This document shows, in pieces, positions 7,102 through 15,642 of a DNA stretch of 64,000 bases. The DNA comes from JBAZWV01 sp041660225 (lineage in GTDB: Bacteria; Patescibacteriota; Patescibacteriia; 2-12-FULL-60-25). The notes beneath the pieces were generated by a model. The model was not told the origin of the DNA. It ran no database searches and was given only the letters and a program-made list of their open reading frames with translations. The stretch spans positions 1 to 64,000 of the forward strand of contig JBAZWV010000002.1 of the NCBI GenBank assembly GCA_041660225.1, written 5' to 3'. The stretch's first letter is position 1. The number at the start of each line of letters is the position of its first letter. Position numbers and translations under genes: made by a program.

Positions 7102-7848
7102 TCAATTTTTTCTGCTTCGCGCCACGAGAACAATGCCGATTGCCGTCGTCAGGATCAAAAGCCACTGCGTTGGCGTGAGAACCCATATACGCCGGTCAAC
7201 GACGCGTAAAAAGTCGAGCCAGAATCGGAGCGTTCCATCGAAGATAAGAAACAGACCGAGCCAGAATCCCGTGCGCGTCCGAACCTTCGTATGATCAACG
7301 ATCAAAAACAGAATGCCGATCACGAAACCGACGATGGAAAGATACAAACCGAGATCATGTCGGATTTTTCCGTCAGGATATTGCACCGCGAGCGCGAACG
7401 AGCTCAATGTGCCGGGGTGATCATGAATCAAAAAACATCCGATCCGCCCCACCCCGCATCCCCACGGAATTCCCCACACCATGACATCCGCATATTTGAG
7501 AAAATCCAATCCCTTGCGACGCATGAACAGAAACGCAGCTGACGCACCACCCAAAAACCCGCCCATGATGGCGTATCCCGGTTCACGCGGATCAATCGCG
7601 GCAAACGGGTGCGCGAGATAGTATCCGAAATCATAAAAGAAAACATGAAAGAGACGCGCGCCGACGAATGCCGCGAGAAAAATCCACAGCGCCATGTCCC
7701 ACACCATTTTTGGATTGAGACCTTTCGCCTTCGCGCGATGCGCCGCAACAAGAACCGCAATCAAAAATCCGAACGCAACAAACGTTCCCCACGTTTGGAG
7801 AGGAAGCGGTCCGAGATGAATGGCGTGGGATTCAATCCAAGGGATCAC
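7102..7848 (-). CDS. lgt: Prolipoprotein diacylglyceryl transferase
   Basis: 248 residues with about seven transmembrane helices. Family features: an early PLPLQTWGTFVAFGFLIA segment, REPGYAIMGGFLGG, the signature region WGCGVGRIGCFLIHDHPG (about 131-148) and a C-terminal LRFWLDFLR. It attaches diacylglycerol to the lipobox cysteine of prelipoproteins. In the signature, the residue after GRIG is Cys where well-studied Lgt proteins have Asn, and HD follows instead of a NGE-type stretch. Lipoprotein clients with clear lipoboxes are present at 29190 and 36849. It overlaps the upstream gene by 4 bp (ATGA), so they are translationally coupled. Confidence 0.87.
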   Translation of the reverse strand: MIPWIESHAIHLGPLPLQTWGTFVAFGFLIAVLVAAHRAKAKGLNPKMVWDMALWIFLAAFVGARLFHVFFYDFGYYLAHPFAAIDPREPGYAIMGGFLGGASAAFLFMRRKGLDFLKYADVMVWGIPWGCGVGRIGCFLIHDHPGTLSSFALAVQYPDGKIRHDLGLYLSIVGFVIGILFLIVDHTKVRTRTGFWLGLFLIFDGTLRFWLDFLRVVDRRIWVLTPTQWLLILTTAIGIVLVARSRKN

Positions 7849-8306
7849 AACAAATTCAAAATCTTAAACGCCTTCTCATACTCATCCAGCGCCTGCTTCG
7901 CAACACGTGAAGAAAGCTGGTACGTCGCTTCGTGGACAAGTTGATTGCGGATTTTATGCGCCCACCATACGTCTTTCAATTTCGGATATTTGTGACCGGC
8001 CATACGGAGCCGTTCCCCAAGCGTCATTCCGGGCATATTCATCGACTTGAGCGCGGAATCCAGGAGTGTGTCCGCCTCCATCACGGCGAGCTTCGCGCCC
8101 ATCTGGCCTTGCGCAGCTGTCTGACGGATCATCTTCCATCGCTCAATCACCTGCTCGCGCGACAAGCCATACATTTCTGGCCGCGTAAAAAGACGCAGCA
8201 CTCGTTTGATCGCGACAATCGCCAAAATCATCGCAACAAGAATCACCGCAATCCAGATAAGGATGGGCGTCCAGGACATTGATGACTCAACGATAACGTC
8301 TTCCAT
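7845..8306 (-). CDS. Membrane-anchored protein with HEPN-like RNxxVH motif
   Basis: 153 residues. A single N-terminal helix (about 14-34) is followed by a cytoplasmic all-helical region. The region 117-125, HKIRNQLVH, then helices to the C-terminus, resembles the C-terminal half of HEPN-type domains, where Arg-x4-His (here Arg120 and His125) is the RNase motif. That resemblance is by eye only. It is 2 bp from the gatA stop and overlaps lgt by 4 bp, so it belongs to the operon. Function unknown. Confidence 0.5.
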   Translation of the reverse strand: MEDVIVESSMSWTPILIWIAVILVAMILAIVAIKRVLRLFTRPEMYGLSREQVIERWKMIRQTAAQGQMGAKLAVMEADTLLDSALKSMNMPGMTLGERLRMAGHKYPKLKDVWWAHKIRNQLVHEATYQLSSRVAKQALDEYEKAFKILNLL

Positions 8307-8308
8307 AG

Positions 8309-9742
8309 TTAGCCGCGCATCGCATCTTCGTAGGCGCCCGCGACAGCGAAGAGCCGTTGCTCCTCAAACCACGGTGCCATCAAATGCATTCCCACCGGCA
8401 TTCCGACAGAATCCCCGCACGGAACGGACATCGCCGGAAGTCCCGCCACGTTCGCACCAACGGTAAAAATATCTTCGAGATACATCGCGAGCGGATCGTT
8501 ACTCTTTTCCCCGATCTTCCAGGCGGTCGTCGGAGCTGTCGGCGTCAGGATAACGTCAACGTGCTCAAACGCCTCTTGATAGGCGCGACGGATCAACGTT
8601 TGTACTTTCTTCGCTTGGAGATAATACGCATCGTAATAACCTCGTGAGAGCGCGTACGTGCCAAGCAAGATGCGACGACGAACCTCCGCGCCCAAACCCT
8701 CAGCACGTGAAGCGGCGTATGTTTCAAATAGCGGCACATTCTCTTTACGTGTTCCGTAACGGATTCCGTCGAAACGAGACAGGTTCGCAGATACTTCACA
8801 AGGCATCAGGACGTAGTAGACAGCGAGCGCTTCATCCGCATACGGCAAATCAATCTCGCGAACATCCGCGCCTAGCGACGATAATACCTTCACTGCTTCA
8901 CTCACTTTTTCCCGCACGCCGTCGCTCATCCCCTTCGTCTCCCACGCCTGTCGCGGAAGGCCGATCCGAACACCGTGCAGGTTCTCCGACCATGACGCTT
9001 CGATCGGCGGAGCGTTGATCGTCGTTTGGTCGAGCGGATCTTGAAATGAAATTGCGGACGCAAGCAACGCCGCATCTTCGACAGATTTCGTCATCGGTCC
9101 AATTTGATCCAATGACGATGCCATCGCGATTAATCCTGAACGTGATACGCGGCCATATGTTGGCTTGAGACCAACGATGCCACAAAACGATGCCGGTTGC
9201 CGGATCGAACCGCCTGTATCCGATCCCAACGCCGCGATACACATATCTGCCGCAACAGCCGCCGCGCTTCCGCCCGAAGAACCACCTGGCACCCGTTCAG
9301 GATCACGAGGATGATGCGTCGGACCGAATGCCGAATGTTCGGTTGACGATCCCATCGCAAATTCATCGAGGTTCGTTTTTCCCAAAATAACAGCTCCCTG
9401 CGTGAGCAATGCTTCCGTTACCGTCGCATTCGACGCCGCAATGTGATTCGTCAGCATCTTGCATCCCGCTGTCGCGCGCTTCCCTTGATACAGAATATTA
9501 TCCTTCAACGCCACCGGAATCCCATCAAGCGGTCCGAGCGCAGCGCCATCGGCACGACGGCTATCCGAACGCTTCGCAGCATCCATCGCATCTTCCTCAT
9601 ACACATCCAAAAACGCATGAATCGCCCCGTCCTTCGCTCGAATCGCATCCAAACACGCCTTCGTCAAATCAACGGACGAGGTCTCCCCGTTCGCCAGCAA
9701 CCCACGCGCATGCGCGATCGACAGTTCATTCAGTTCTTTCAT
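8309..9742 (-). CDS. gatA: Aspartyl/glutamyl-tRNA(Asn/Gln) amidotransferase subunit A
   Basis: 477 residues from the ATG at 9742 (MKELNELSIAHARGLL); an upstream in-frame start lies within the inverted repeat and is not credible. It is an amidase-family protein with the Ser-cisSer-Lys triad: Lys80 (VALKDN), Ser155 (PGGSSGGSA) and Ser179 (DTGGSIRQP). It generates ammonia for conversion of Glu-tRNA(Gln) to Gln-tRNA(Gln) with GatB and GatC. GatC is the preceding gene; GatB is outside the window. The tRNA-Gln of this organism is at 45026. A long hairpin (9758-9850) separates gatC from gatA. Confidence 0.95.
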   Translation of the reverse strand: MKELNELSIAHARGLLANGETSSVDLTKACLDAIRAKDGAIHAFLDVYEEDAMDAAKRSDSRRADGAALGPLDGIPVALKDNILYQGKRATAGCKMLTNHIAASNATVTEALLTQGAVILGKTNLDEFAMGSSTEHSAFGPTHHPRDPERVPGGSSGGSAAAVAADMCIAALGSDTGGSIRQPASFCGIVGLKPTYGRVSRSGLIAMASSLDQIGPMTKSVEDAALLASAISFQDPLDQTTINAPPIEASWSENLHGVRIGLPRQAWETKGMSDGVREKVSEAVKVLSSLGADVREIDLPYADEALAVYYVLMPCEVSANLSRFDGIRYGTRKENVPLFETYAASRAEGLGAEVRRRILLGTYALSRGYYDAYYLQAKKVQTLIRRAYQEAFEHVDVILTPTAPTTAWKIGEKSNDPLAMYLEDIFTVGANVAGLPAMSVPCGDSVGMPVGMHLMAPWFEEQRLFAVAGAYEDAMRG

Positions 9743-9757
9743 ATTCTGCACACATGA

Positions 9758-9850
9758 GCGATATGTCTTCAAATGCTTGACGAGGACTGCTAGAGCGATC
9801 TAGCGAAGCGCTGAGCGAGTTCCGCAGCAAAGCATTTGAAGACATATCGC
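9758..9850 (-). repeat. Long-stem hairpin element 1 (unique arms, shared core)
   Basis: Perfect 21-bp inverted repeat: left arm 9758-9778, right arm 9830-9850, enclosing a 51-nt core (9779-9829). On the gene strand the core begins TGCTGCGGAACTCGCTCA, contains the hairpin GCTAGA-TCGC-TCTAGC, and ends CAGTCCTCG. The first arm starts 2 nt after the gatC stop and the last ends 15 nt before the gatA start. The arm sequence occurs nowhere else in the window, but the core recurs at 61075-61145 and in divergent form at 25013-25053. No U-tract follows, so it is not a standard terminator. Confidence 0.9.
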
Positions 9851-9852
9851 GA

Positions 9853-10155
9853 TTACCCCTTGGGTTTATCAAACACCGGCGGCACAGAAAGCAGGTCTCC
9901 TTTACGTGACGGAAAATTCGACAAGATGAGTTCACGCGTCAGGTCATCACACGAAAGATCCGCATCCGTTCGCCATCCTTCTGCTCTTGCGGGCATCGTG
10001 TGCGGCTCTACATTTTCCGTTTGCACCTTCTGGAGCCGATCAACATATCCAAGCACGGCGTCGAGTTCTTTCTCCGCGCGCGCCAATTCCTCTTCTGGCA
10101 TATTCAATCGAGCCAGATCCGCCAAACGTTTCACATCTTCACGCGTCAGTGACAT
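9853..10155 (-). CDS. gatC: Aspartyl/glutamyl-tRNA amidotransferase subunit C
   Basis: 100 residues, normal length. MSLTREDVKRLADLARLNMP at the N-terminus, the VLGYVDRLQKVQT helix and a C-terminal RKGDLLSVPPVFDKPKG match GatC, the small subunit that bridges GatA and GatB. It lies 19 bp after ligA. Its stop codon is followed after 2 nt by hairpin element 1. Confidence 0.93.
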   Translation of the reverse strand: MSLTREDVKRLADLARLNMPEEELARAEKELDAVLGYVDRLQKVQTENVEPHTMPARAEGWRTDADLSCDDLTRELILSNFPSRKGDLLSVPPVFDKPKG

Positions 10156-10174
10156 ACCGAATGAGGGTACAGGA

Positions 10175-12241
10175 TTAGCTCACTTTCTTCAAAAACTCCT
10201 TCTCATCCAAAATCTCCACTCCCAATTTCTTCGCCTTATCGGCTTTCGATCCAGGATCTGCTCCGACCACAACATACTTCGTCATTTTTGATACGGACTC
10301 GGACACATCGCCTCCGAGAGCACGAATTTTTGCTTTCGCTTCGTCGCGTGACATCGAATCGAGTGAACCTGTCAGCACCCAACTCGTTCCCGTGAGCGGT
10401 CCGCGCTTCGGTCGTTCTGCTTTTTCGACGGTGACCTGTTTCAATAAACGATCGAGACGCGCCGCTTCCGTCTTGTCATGAAAAAACGTCGCGAGAGATT
10501 CTGCAACAACCTCTCCGATTCCTTCGACGTTCGTCAGATCTTCCTTTGTCGCTTTTCGTAGATCTTCGATAGATCCGAAGGCGCGCGCCAAATCTCGCGC
10601 TGTCTCCTCGCCGACATGACGGATCCCAAGCGCGTTGATGAATCGATCCAATCCGATCTCACGATGCGCCTGGATTTCTTTCACGAGTTTGTTTGCAGAC
10701 ACGTCTGCAAATCCTTCGAGACCAAGAACATCCCCCGGCGTGAGTGAAAACAAATCTGAGGGATCATGAACGAGACCCTGTTGCAGCAATTGTTCCGCAA
10801 TCTTGTCTCCTACGCCGCGAATATCGAATCCTGCGCGGCCGACAAAGTGGAGCAGCTTTGCAACTTCCTGCGCAAAGCAACGCGGATTCGTGCACACCGT
10901 CGCCACTTCCCCGTCTCGTCTCGATACCGTTGATCCGCACATCGGACATTTCGAAGGCATGCGAAACGCTTTTTCTTTTCCGGTCCGCAATCGTGGCAGC
11001 ACCTGAATAATTTTCGGAATAATATCTCCCGCTTTCTCAACGATGACCGTATCTCCGATTTTAAGACCCAGTCTCTTTATTTCATCCTCATTATGCAATG
11101 ACGCATGCGTCACCGTTGTCCCCGCAAGCTGAACCGGATCCATCACCGCAACCGGAGTGAGCGCACCCGTACGTCCAACCGAAACCTGAATCTCACGCAC
11201 AATTGTCGTTCCCTGCTCTGCCGCGTACTTCCATGCGACAGAACCTCGTGGCGTTTTGCCGACGACTCCGAGCGATTCGAAGAGACGATCGTCATTCACA
11301 TTTACCACAATGCCATCAATTTGATACGGAAGTTTATCTCGCTTCTTTCCGACCTCGACCTGGAATGTCTCGACCTCATCAAGATCCACACACAAACGAT
11401 TGAGATGATTTTTCGGAATACCGAAGAGCGCGAGCATCTCGTGCGCCTGCTCGTGCGTCGTCGTTCCCGTTTCTCCTCGCAATGACCAGCCCAGAAAAGA
11501 CAACCCGCGTTCCGCCGCGAGCTTCGGGTCCACCTGACGAATCCCGCCAGCCGATGCATTGCGTGGATTCGCGAGCAACGGTTCGCCTTTTGCTTTCAAC
11601 TTCTTATTCAGCGCGTCGAACTGTGCACGCAACATGTAAATCTCTCCACGAACTTCGATTCGTCCTGGATGTTTCGTCAGCACCCGCGTTACCGTCCCCG
11701 CGTTGATTGTACCGTGATGCTTTTTCAAAAACTTCTGAATCTCCGCATCACTCGGCGTGCGAAGCGCGAGCGGCAACGATTCGATCGTACGCACGTTCTG
11801 CGTCACGTCTTCGCCAACGCGTCCGTCACCACGCGTAACGCCGCGAACGAGCTTCCCATCTTCGTAGACGATTGATACCGCGAGACCGTCCATCTTTACC
11901 TCCGCATAAAACTCAAACATCGCGCTCGGACGCAACTTCTTGATCCGCGCAAACCACGCATCCGCTTCTTCGCGATTGAACACATCTTCGAGCGACAACA
12001 TCGGTGCAGCATGCTGCACCTTTACGAACCCTTTCGCGACCGTTCCTGCCACACGCTGCGTCGGCGAATCGGATGTGATCAGATCCGGAAACTCCTGCTC
12101 CAGCGTATATAGCTCGTGTTTCAAGGCATCCAAAGCACCCTCAGAGATTTCGAGGTCATTCAGGACATGATATTGGTACCGATACCGGTTAATCTCGTGC
12201 CGGAGCTTCTCGATCCGTTTTGCCGCATCAGCCTTGGTCAT
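10175..12241 (-). CDS. ligA: NAD-dependent DNA ligase
   Basis: 688 residues, full length. N-terminal Ia and adenylation domains with the nucleotidyl-acceptor lysine in EVKMDG (Lys116), OB domain, a four-cysteine zinc site (CPMCGSTV and CTNPRC), helix-hairpin-helix region (GLEGFADVSANKLV, LTNVEGIGEVVA) and a C-terminal BRCT domain (about 610-688, TGTSWVLTGSLDSMSRDEAK). It seals nicks in replication and repair, using NAD+. It is located between the pilus genes and gatC on the same strand, 9 bp after the pilX-like gene, so it may be read from the pilus operon. Confidence 0.97.
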   Translation of the reverse strand: MTKADAAKRIEKLRHEINRYRYQYHVLNDLEISEGALDALKHELYTLEQEFPDLITSDSPTQRVAGTVAKGFVKVQHAAPMLSLEDVFNREEADAWFARIKKLRPSAMFEFYAEVKMDGLAVSIVYEDGKLVRGVTRGDGRVGEDVTQNVRTIESLPLALRTPSDAEIQKFLKKHHGTINAGTVTRVLTKHPGRIEVRGEIYMLRAQFDALNKKLKAKGEPLLANPRNASAGGIRQVDPKLAAERGLSFLGWSLRGETGTTTHEQAHEMLALFGIPKNHLNRLCVDLDEVETFQVEVGKKRDKLPYQIDGIVVNVNDDRLFESLGVVGKTPRGSVAWKYAAEQGTTIVREIQVSVGRTGALTPVAVMDPVQLAGTTVTHASLHNEDEIKRLGLKIGDTVIVEKAGDIIPKIIQVLPRLRTGKEKAFRMPSKCPMCGSTVSRRDGEVATVCTNPRCFAQEVAKLLHFVGRAGFDIRGVGDKIAEQLLQQGLVHDPSDLFSLTPGDVLGLEGFADVSANKLVKEIQAHREIGLDRFINALGIRHVGEETARDLARAFGSIEDLRKATKEDLTNVEGIGEVVAESLATFFHDKTEAARLDRLLKQVTVEKAERPKRGPLTGTSWVLTGSLDSMSRDEAKAKIRALGGDVSESVSKMTKYVVVGADPGSKADKAKKLGVEILDEKEFLKKVS

Positions 12242-12250
12242 GGGGGTATT

Positions 12251-13027
12251 CTACGGGCAGACCGGCACCCCGCCAACCCCCTTCAGAAGCTCGCACTCCG
12301 AGAAGACCACGTATGAATAGAGACCAGAAAGGACGTCCTGTTTTGGCATGTTTACGGTGATCTTTTGCGTGGCGCGCCCGTATGTTCCTTCCGCGCCAAG
12401 CGTAATGTCTCCCGGGAACGGCATGAGCGTCCCTCCTCTATAGACCTGAATCGTCACGTTCGTCGCATCCCCGTTTGCGGCGCGCAATCGGATGCGGTAC
12501 GCGCGCGCGACATCAAGGCCTGTCAGACTCATTGTCGGCGCGAATCCCGTTTGGATGACGAATGACTCATCGGACGGCCACATCACGCTTGCACCGGACG
12601 TCCACTGCGCATACCCGAGTTCAAGCTGTGCGCCTCCTGTCCACGTAATGCGAACCTCATCAATTCCCGCTGCCGCGCTCAAATTGTCGGGTTCAAACAG
12701 ATCAATGACGGAAAAATTTGTTTCCGAAACGGTTGGAATGATTTTTTGCGTCGCCTGTTCAAGCGCAGCCGTCGACACCCACGCGCCTGCGTTCGGATAC
12801 GAACTCGATACGGATCCGACATAGGCCAGCGTCTGATTCCGCTTACGGATTTCAAACAGCTGTCGTTCAATTCCCGAATCCGCCATGTAATACGCGGAGA
12901 CGCTTTCGTCCGTGTCTCTCGCGCGCTGCGATCCTTCGAGCACCACGGTCCCAATACCAATACCTGCCAGCAACATGGTGAAGGTGATGAGAAGCGTCAA
13001 CGGCAAAATGTTTCCGGGTCGTTTCAT
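12251..13027 (-). CDS. PilX-like minor pilus assembly protein
   Basis: 258 residues. The N-terminus MKRPGNILPLTLLITFTMLL then GIGIGTVVLEGSQRARDTDE gives one hydrophobic helix followed by an amphipathic stretch with Ser, Ala and Tyr (ESVSAYYMADSGIERQL). That is the usual PilX/GspK-like layout in which the AxxGxE-type segment follows the membrane helix. The rest is a beta-rich extracytoplasmic domain. It closes the pilin block and is 1 bp after the PilW-like gene. Probably a minor pilin at the pilus tip; the exact class is inferred from position. Confidence 0.6.
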   Translation of the reverse strand: MKRPGNILPLTLLITFTMLLAGIGIGTVVLEGSQRARDTDESVSAYYMADSGIERQLFEIRKRNQTLAYVGSVSSSYPNAGAWVSTAALEQATQKIIPTVSETNFSVIDLFEPDNLSAAAGIDEVRITWTGGAQLELGYAQWTSGASVMWPSDESFVIQTGFAPTMSLTGLDVARAYRIRLRAANGDATNVTIQVYRGGTLMPFPGDITLGAEGTYGRATQKITVNMPKQDVLSGLYSYVVFSECELLKGVGGVPVCP

Positions 13028-13028
13028 A

Positions 13029-13634
13029 TCAGCGGAAATAGACGCGAGACGACACCGTCGTCTGTGATTGCAACGTTTCCTGTTCTTTGACGCGTTCCGC
13101 CATGTACCGCATACGAATATTGAACGTCACAAACGGCTGCGTATCATTCGGATAGGCTCCGCCAGACAGCTCGAACGGCGATACATCAGGACGCACATAT
13201 ACGTCGAACTGTTCGACGTTGATCCGCTTGCCCGTGATCGGTACCCACGTTGTGCCCCCGTCCGTCGAAAGAAGAAGACATGCGACCGTCGGAAGATCTG
13301 CACACAGCGCCTCTCCCACGACGGATCGCTTGAACTGCATCTCAACACCGCTCGCTTGCATGAGATACAACACGGAACTTCTCGGCGCAGGAGTCGTCGC
13401 ATACGAAATCGGACGATTCCGCGCTGCGCGGACAAGGAGCTCCATCGCAAACCGAAGGTCCTGGCTCACAATCGCGCGATTCGCGATCTTGCGATGAAGC
13501 TGGTTGAACGAGGTGAAGGTCTGCGCGACGATGAGCATGGATAACGAAAACAACGTCACGACGATGAGCATTTCCATCAACGAGAATCCGGGCGCCGTCT
13601 TCGGCCGTTTACCGCCAATCAAAGAGATCTTCAT
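13029..13634 (-). CDS. PilW-like minor prepilin
   Basis: 201 residues from the ATG at 13634 (MKISLIGGKRPKTAPG); this start leaves a normal prepilin leader and a 26-bp overlap with the upstream gene. The cleavage and methylation motif is APG/FSLMEMLIVVTLFSLSMLIV, with Glu at position +5. The region after the helix (TFTSFNQLHRKIANRAIVSQ) matches PilW/GspJ proteins. It should be processed by the PilD at 14847 and incorporated as a minor pilin. Confidence 0.75.
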   Translation of the reverse strand: MKISLIGGKRPKTAPGFSLMEMLIVVTLFSLSMLIVAQTFTSFNQLHRKIANRAIVSQDLRFAMELLVRAARNRPISYATTPAPRSSVLYLMQASGVEMQFKRSVVGEALCADLPTVACLLLSTDGGTTWVPITGKRINVEQFDVYVRPDVSPFELSGGAYPNDTQPFVTFNIRMRYMAERVKEQETLQSQTTVSSRVYFR

Positions 13635-14208
13635 AAATGGTTCGTACGGAGGTTCGTCCCTTGCGGAGCCACTCAATGCGCGACTCGACACGGATGCCTA
13701 CGGTTGGATCCGCTCCGCAATCTAACCCGTCATTCAGATACGTCAGCCCTCCCGCCGTATCGCAAATCGGATGAAAGATCACGAGGCGTCGCCACGGCGT
13801 GACAGGGGCTGTTGGATCCGATTGCGTGTAAAAATCCGGCGTCGCGAGATCCGTCGAACGCCGCACGATCGCCTGCGTTGCATTGATATCGTTCGCCGTG
13901 AAATCGAATACAACGGACTGAACCGCCGCACTCCCGTTCCAACGGGGCGTCGCGGAATAATCCGTCCCGGTCCGAAGTCCTTGATCAAACGAAAGCCCTC
14001 CCAGCCAGTTCGAATCACGTACCTGCTTGGCAAGCTCAACGCCTTCGCGTGCGAGATTCACGGCAACAACTTCATCCGCATCGCGATCCGAAAGTTGCAG
14101 GTTCGAAAAAACAAGTGATGACGCCGCAAACAATCCTGTGACGATGACGGCGGAAGCGATCAACAGTTCGATCAATGTCTGCCCCGGAAGACGATGCGTG
14201 CGGAGCAT
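13609..14208 (-). CDS. PilV-like minor prepilin
   Basis: 199 residues from the ATG at 14208 (MLRTHRLPGQTLIELLIASA). The leader ends LPG/QTLIELL with the conserved Glu5, followed by the hydrophobic helix. The AREGVELAKQVRDSNW segment is typical of PilV/GspI-like subunits. Start chosen because it gives a short basic leader and lies 1 bp after the preceding stop. Contains DGLDCGADP, a possible metal-binding loop. Confidence 0.75.
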   Translation of the reverse strand: MLRTHRLPGQTLIELLIASAVIVTGLFAASSLVFSNLQLSDRDADEVVAVNLAREGVELAKQVRDSNWLGGLSFDQGLRTGTDYSATPRWNGSAAVQSVVFDFTANDINATQAIVRRSTDLATPDFYTQSDPTAPVTPWRRLVIFHPICDTAGGLTYLNDGLDCGADPTVGIRVESRIEWLRKGRTSVRTIYEDLFDWR

Positions 14209-14209
14209 A

Positions 14210-14863
14210 TTATTGAATCGATACGCGTCCCGTGACGGCATTCATATCGACCGTGATCGTTTTACCAGATGTCCCATGACGCAGTGTGATCAGAAGCGTT
14301 CGCGGCTCGCTAGGCGAACACGACGGAAGCCCCGTCTCTCCACACGCTTCGATGCGCATCGTCCCGTTCTGGCGACCAACCCCGACGTCCGCAACGGCAA
14401 GCGTCCCAACATCCGTCAGGAGTTCGTCGATTTGAACCTTCCCGCCGCCAAGCGGATTCAAGCTTCGAGCAAGCAAAGTCTCTTCGGTGTTCGTCCAACG
14501 CCAATCTTCAACGTTCACATCGGCAAACAGCAGATACCCCTCACGACCGTCCTCGAGACGCATTCCAAAGCGCGGTGGAGGCAACGGAGTGCAGGAGCCG
14601 GTACACGCAATCACAGACGTATTTTCATCCTCGCACACCCGCTGAGAACCTCCACCAATCGTACACATCCTCACATTTCGAGCAGCGAGAGCCCGAGCCT
14701 GCACGTTACGAATATCTCCCGCGAGGAGCCGAGCGGCGGTGTTCAATTCATCATTCTCACGCGTTGTACGGAGCGAAAAAACCGTCGCCGTCGAAATCAA
14801 CGACAAAATCACGATACTAATCATCAGTTCGACAAGCGTGAAACCGTTACGATGTGAACGCAT
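14210..14863 (-). CDS. GspH/FimT-like minor prepilin, cysteine-rich
   Basis: 217 residues from the ATG at 14863 (MRSHRNGFTLVELMISIVIL), a classic prepilin leader with cleavage before Phe and Glu5. The GspH-like head has six cysteines in paired arrangement (MCTIGG, RVCEDE, ACTGSC, EACGET, PSCSPS), suggesting three disulfides after export. It overlaps the prepilin peptidase gene by 17 bp. The extended upstream frame has no prepilin leader and is rejected. Confidence 0.77.
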   Translation of the reverse strand: MRSHRNGFTLVELMISIVILSLISTATVFSLRTTRENDELNTAARLLAGDIRNVQARALAARNVRMCTIGGGSQRVCEDENTSVIACTGSCTPLPPPRFGMRLEDGREGYLLFADVNVEDWRWTNTEETLLARSLNPLGGGKVQIDELLTDVGTLAVADVGVGRQNGTMRIEACGETGLPSCSPSEPRTLLITLRHGTSGKTITVDMNAVTGRVSIQ

Positions 14864-15635
14864 ATGCAAACCAGGCTTCAACCCGCTGACCAAACCAGAG
14901 TGAAAGGAGCACACCGATCGCGAGCGCCGGTCCAAATGGAACACGCATCCCCCGCTTCACAACACCAACGATGACAAGACATGCAACCGAAAGGCCGCCA
15001 ACGAGATAGGCGAGATAGATCGCCGTTGCCGTCCCAGGCCATCCGACCAAAAGCGCGATCATTGCGCCGAACCAAACGTCACCACTCCCAAGCCAGCGAC
15101 CCTTTGAAACAATCCATTGCACGCCGAAAAACCCGACCGCAACGGCCAACGCAACAGAAATAAAAATAACTTCCTCAATCAACCGATCTTGATAGACGGC
15201 CCCACTCAAACGAATGATCAGTCCGGCGATACCAATAACCGCCATGAGCTCCAACGACAATTCTTTCCAGCGCACATCCATAACAACAAGAACAAGAAGC
15301 CCGATGCCAAGAAGCATCTCGGCATAAAAACGAGGATCGCTAAACGGATCAAATCGAAGCGCCGCGATCACCGCAAGAAGCATCGCGATAAGTTCAACGA
15401 TCGGATATTGGATGTGAATCTCTGCATTGCAATCCGCGCACTTCCCTCGTAGTGCCAGCCATGAAAAGACCGGCACGAGATGCCGGGGACGGATCGGTTT
15501 TTCACAGGCGGGGCAATGCGAACGCCCGGTCAAGCTCGACGATGTGTGCAGACGGATCGCAAGCACGTTCGCAAACGAACCAAAGCATCCTCCAAGAACG
15601 GCGGCGAAGGCGATGCGTAGGATTGCGTCAGCCAT
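14847..15635 (-). CDS. pilD: Prepilin peptidase / N-methyltransferase
   Basis: 262 residues, bitopic to polytopic (about eight hydrophobic segments). The cytoplasmic zinc-type loop has CPAC (near 41-44) and CADC. The two catalytic aspartates are in VMDVRWKEL and GSGDVWFGA, in the expected TM contexts. It cleaves the leader of all prepilins encoded nearby and methylates the new N-terminal residue. It lies within the pilin block, so enzyme and substrates are co-expressed. Confidence 0.93.
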   Translation of the reverse strand: MADAILRIAFAAVLGGCFGSFANVLAIRLHTSSSLTGRSHCPACEKPIRPRHLVPVFSWLALRGKCADCNAEIHIQYPIVELIAMLLAVIAALRFDPFSDPRFYAEMLLGIGLLVLVVMDVRWKELSLELMAVIGIAGLIIRLSGAVYQDRLIEEVIFISVALAVAVGFFGVQWIVSKGRWLGSGDVWFGAMIALLVGWPGTATAIYLAYLVGGLSVACLVIVGVVKRGMRVPFGPALAIGVLLSLWFGQRVEAWFAYAFTS

Positions 15636-15642
15636 GAAGTAA

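Noticed and set aside
9758..9850. Interpretation of the hairpins as integron attC sites
   Set aside because: attC sites have conserved ends (core-site motifs) and variable centres. Here the arms are locus-specific and the centre is conserved. No integrase is in the window.
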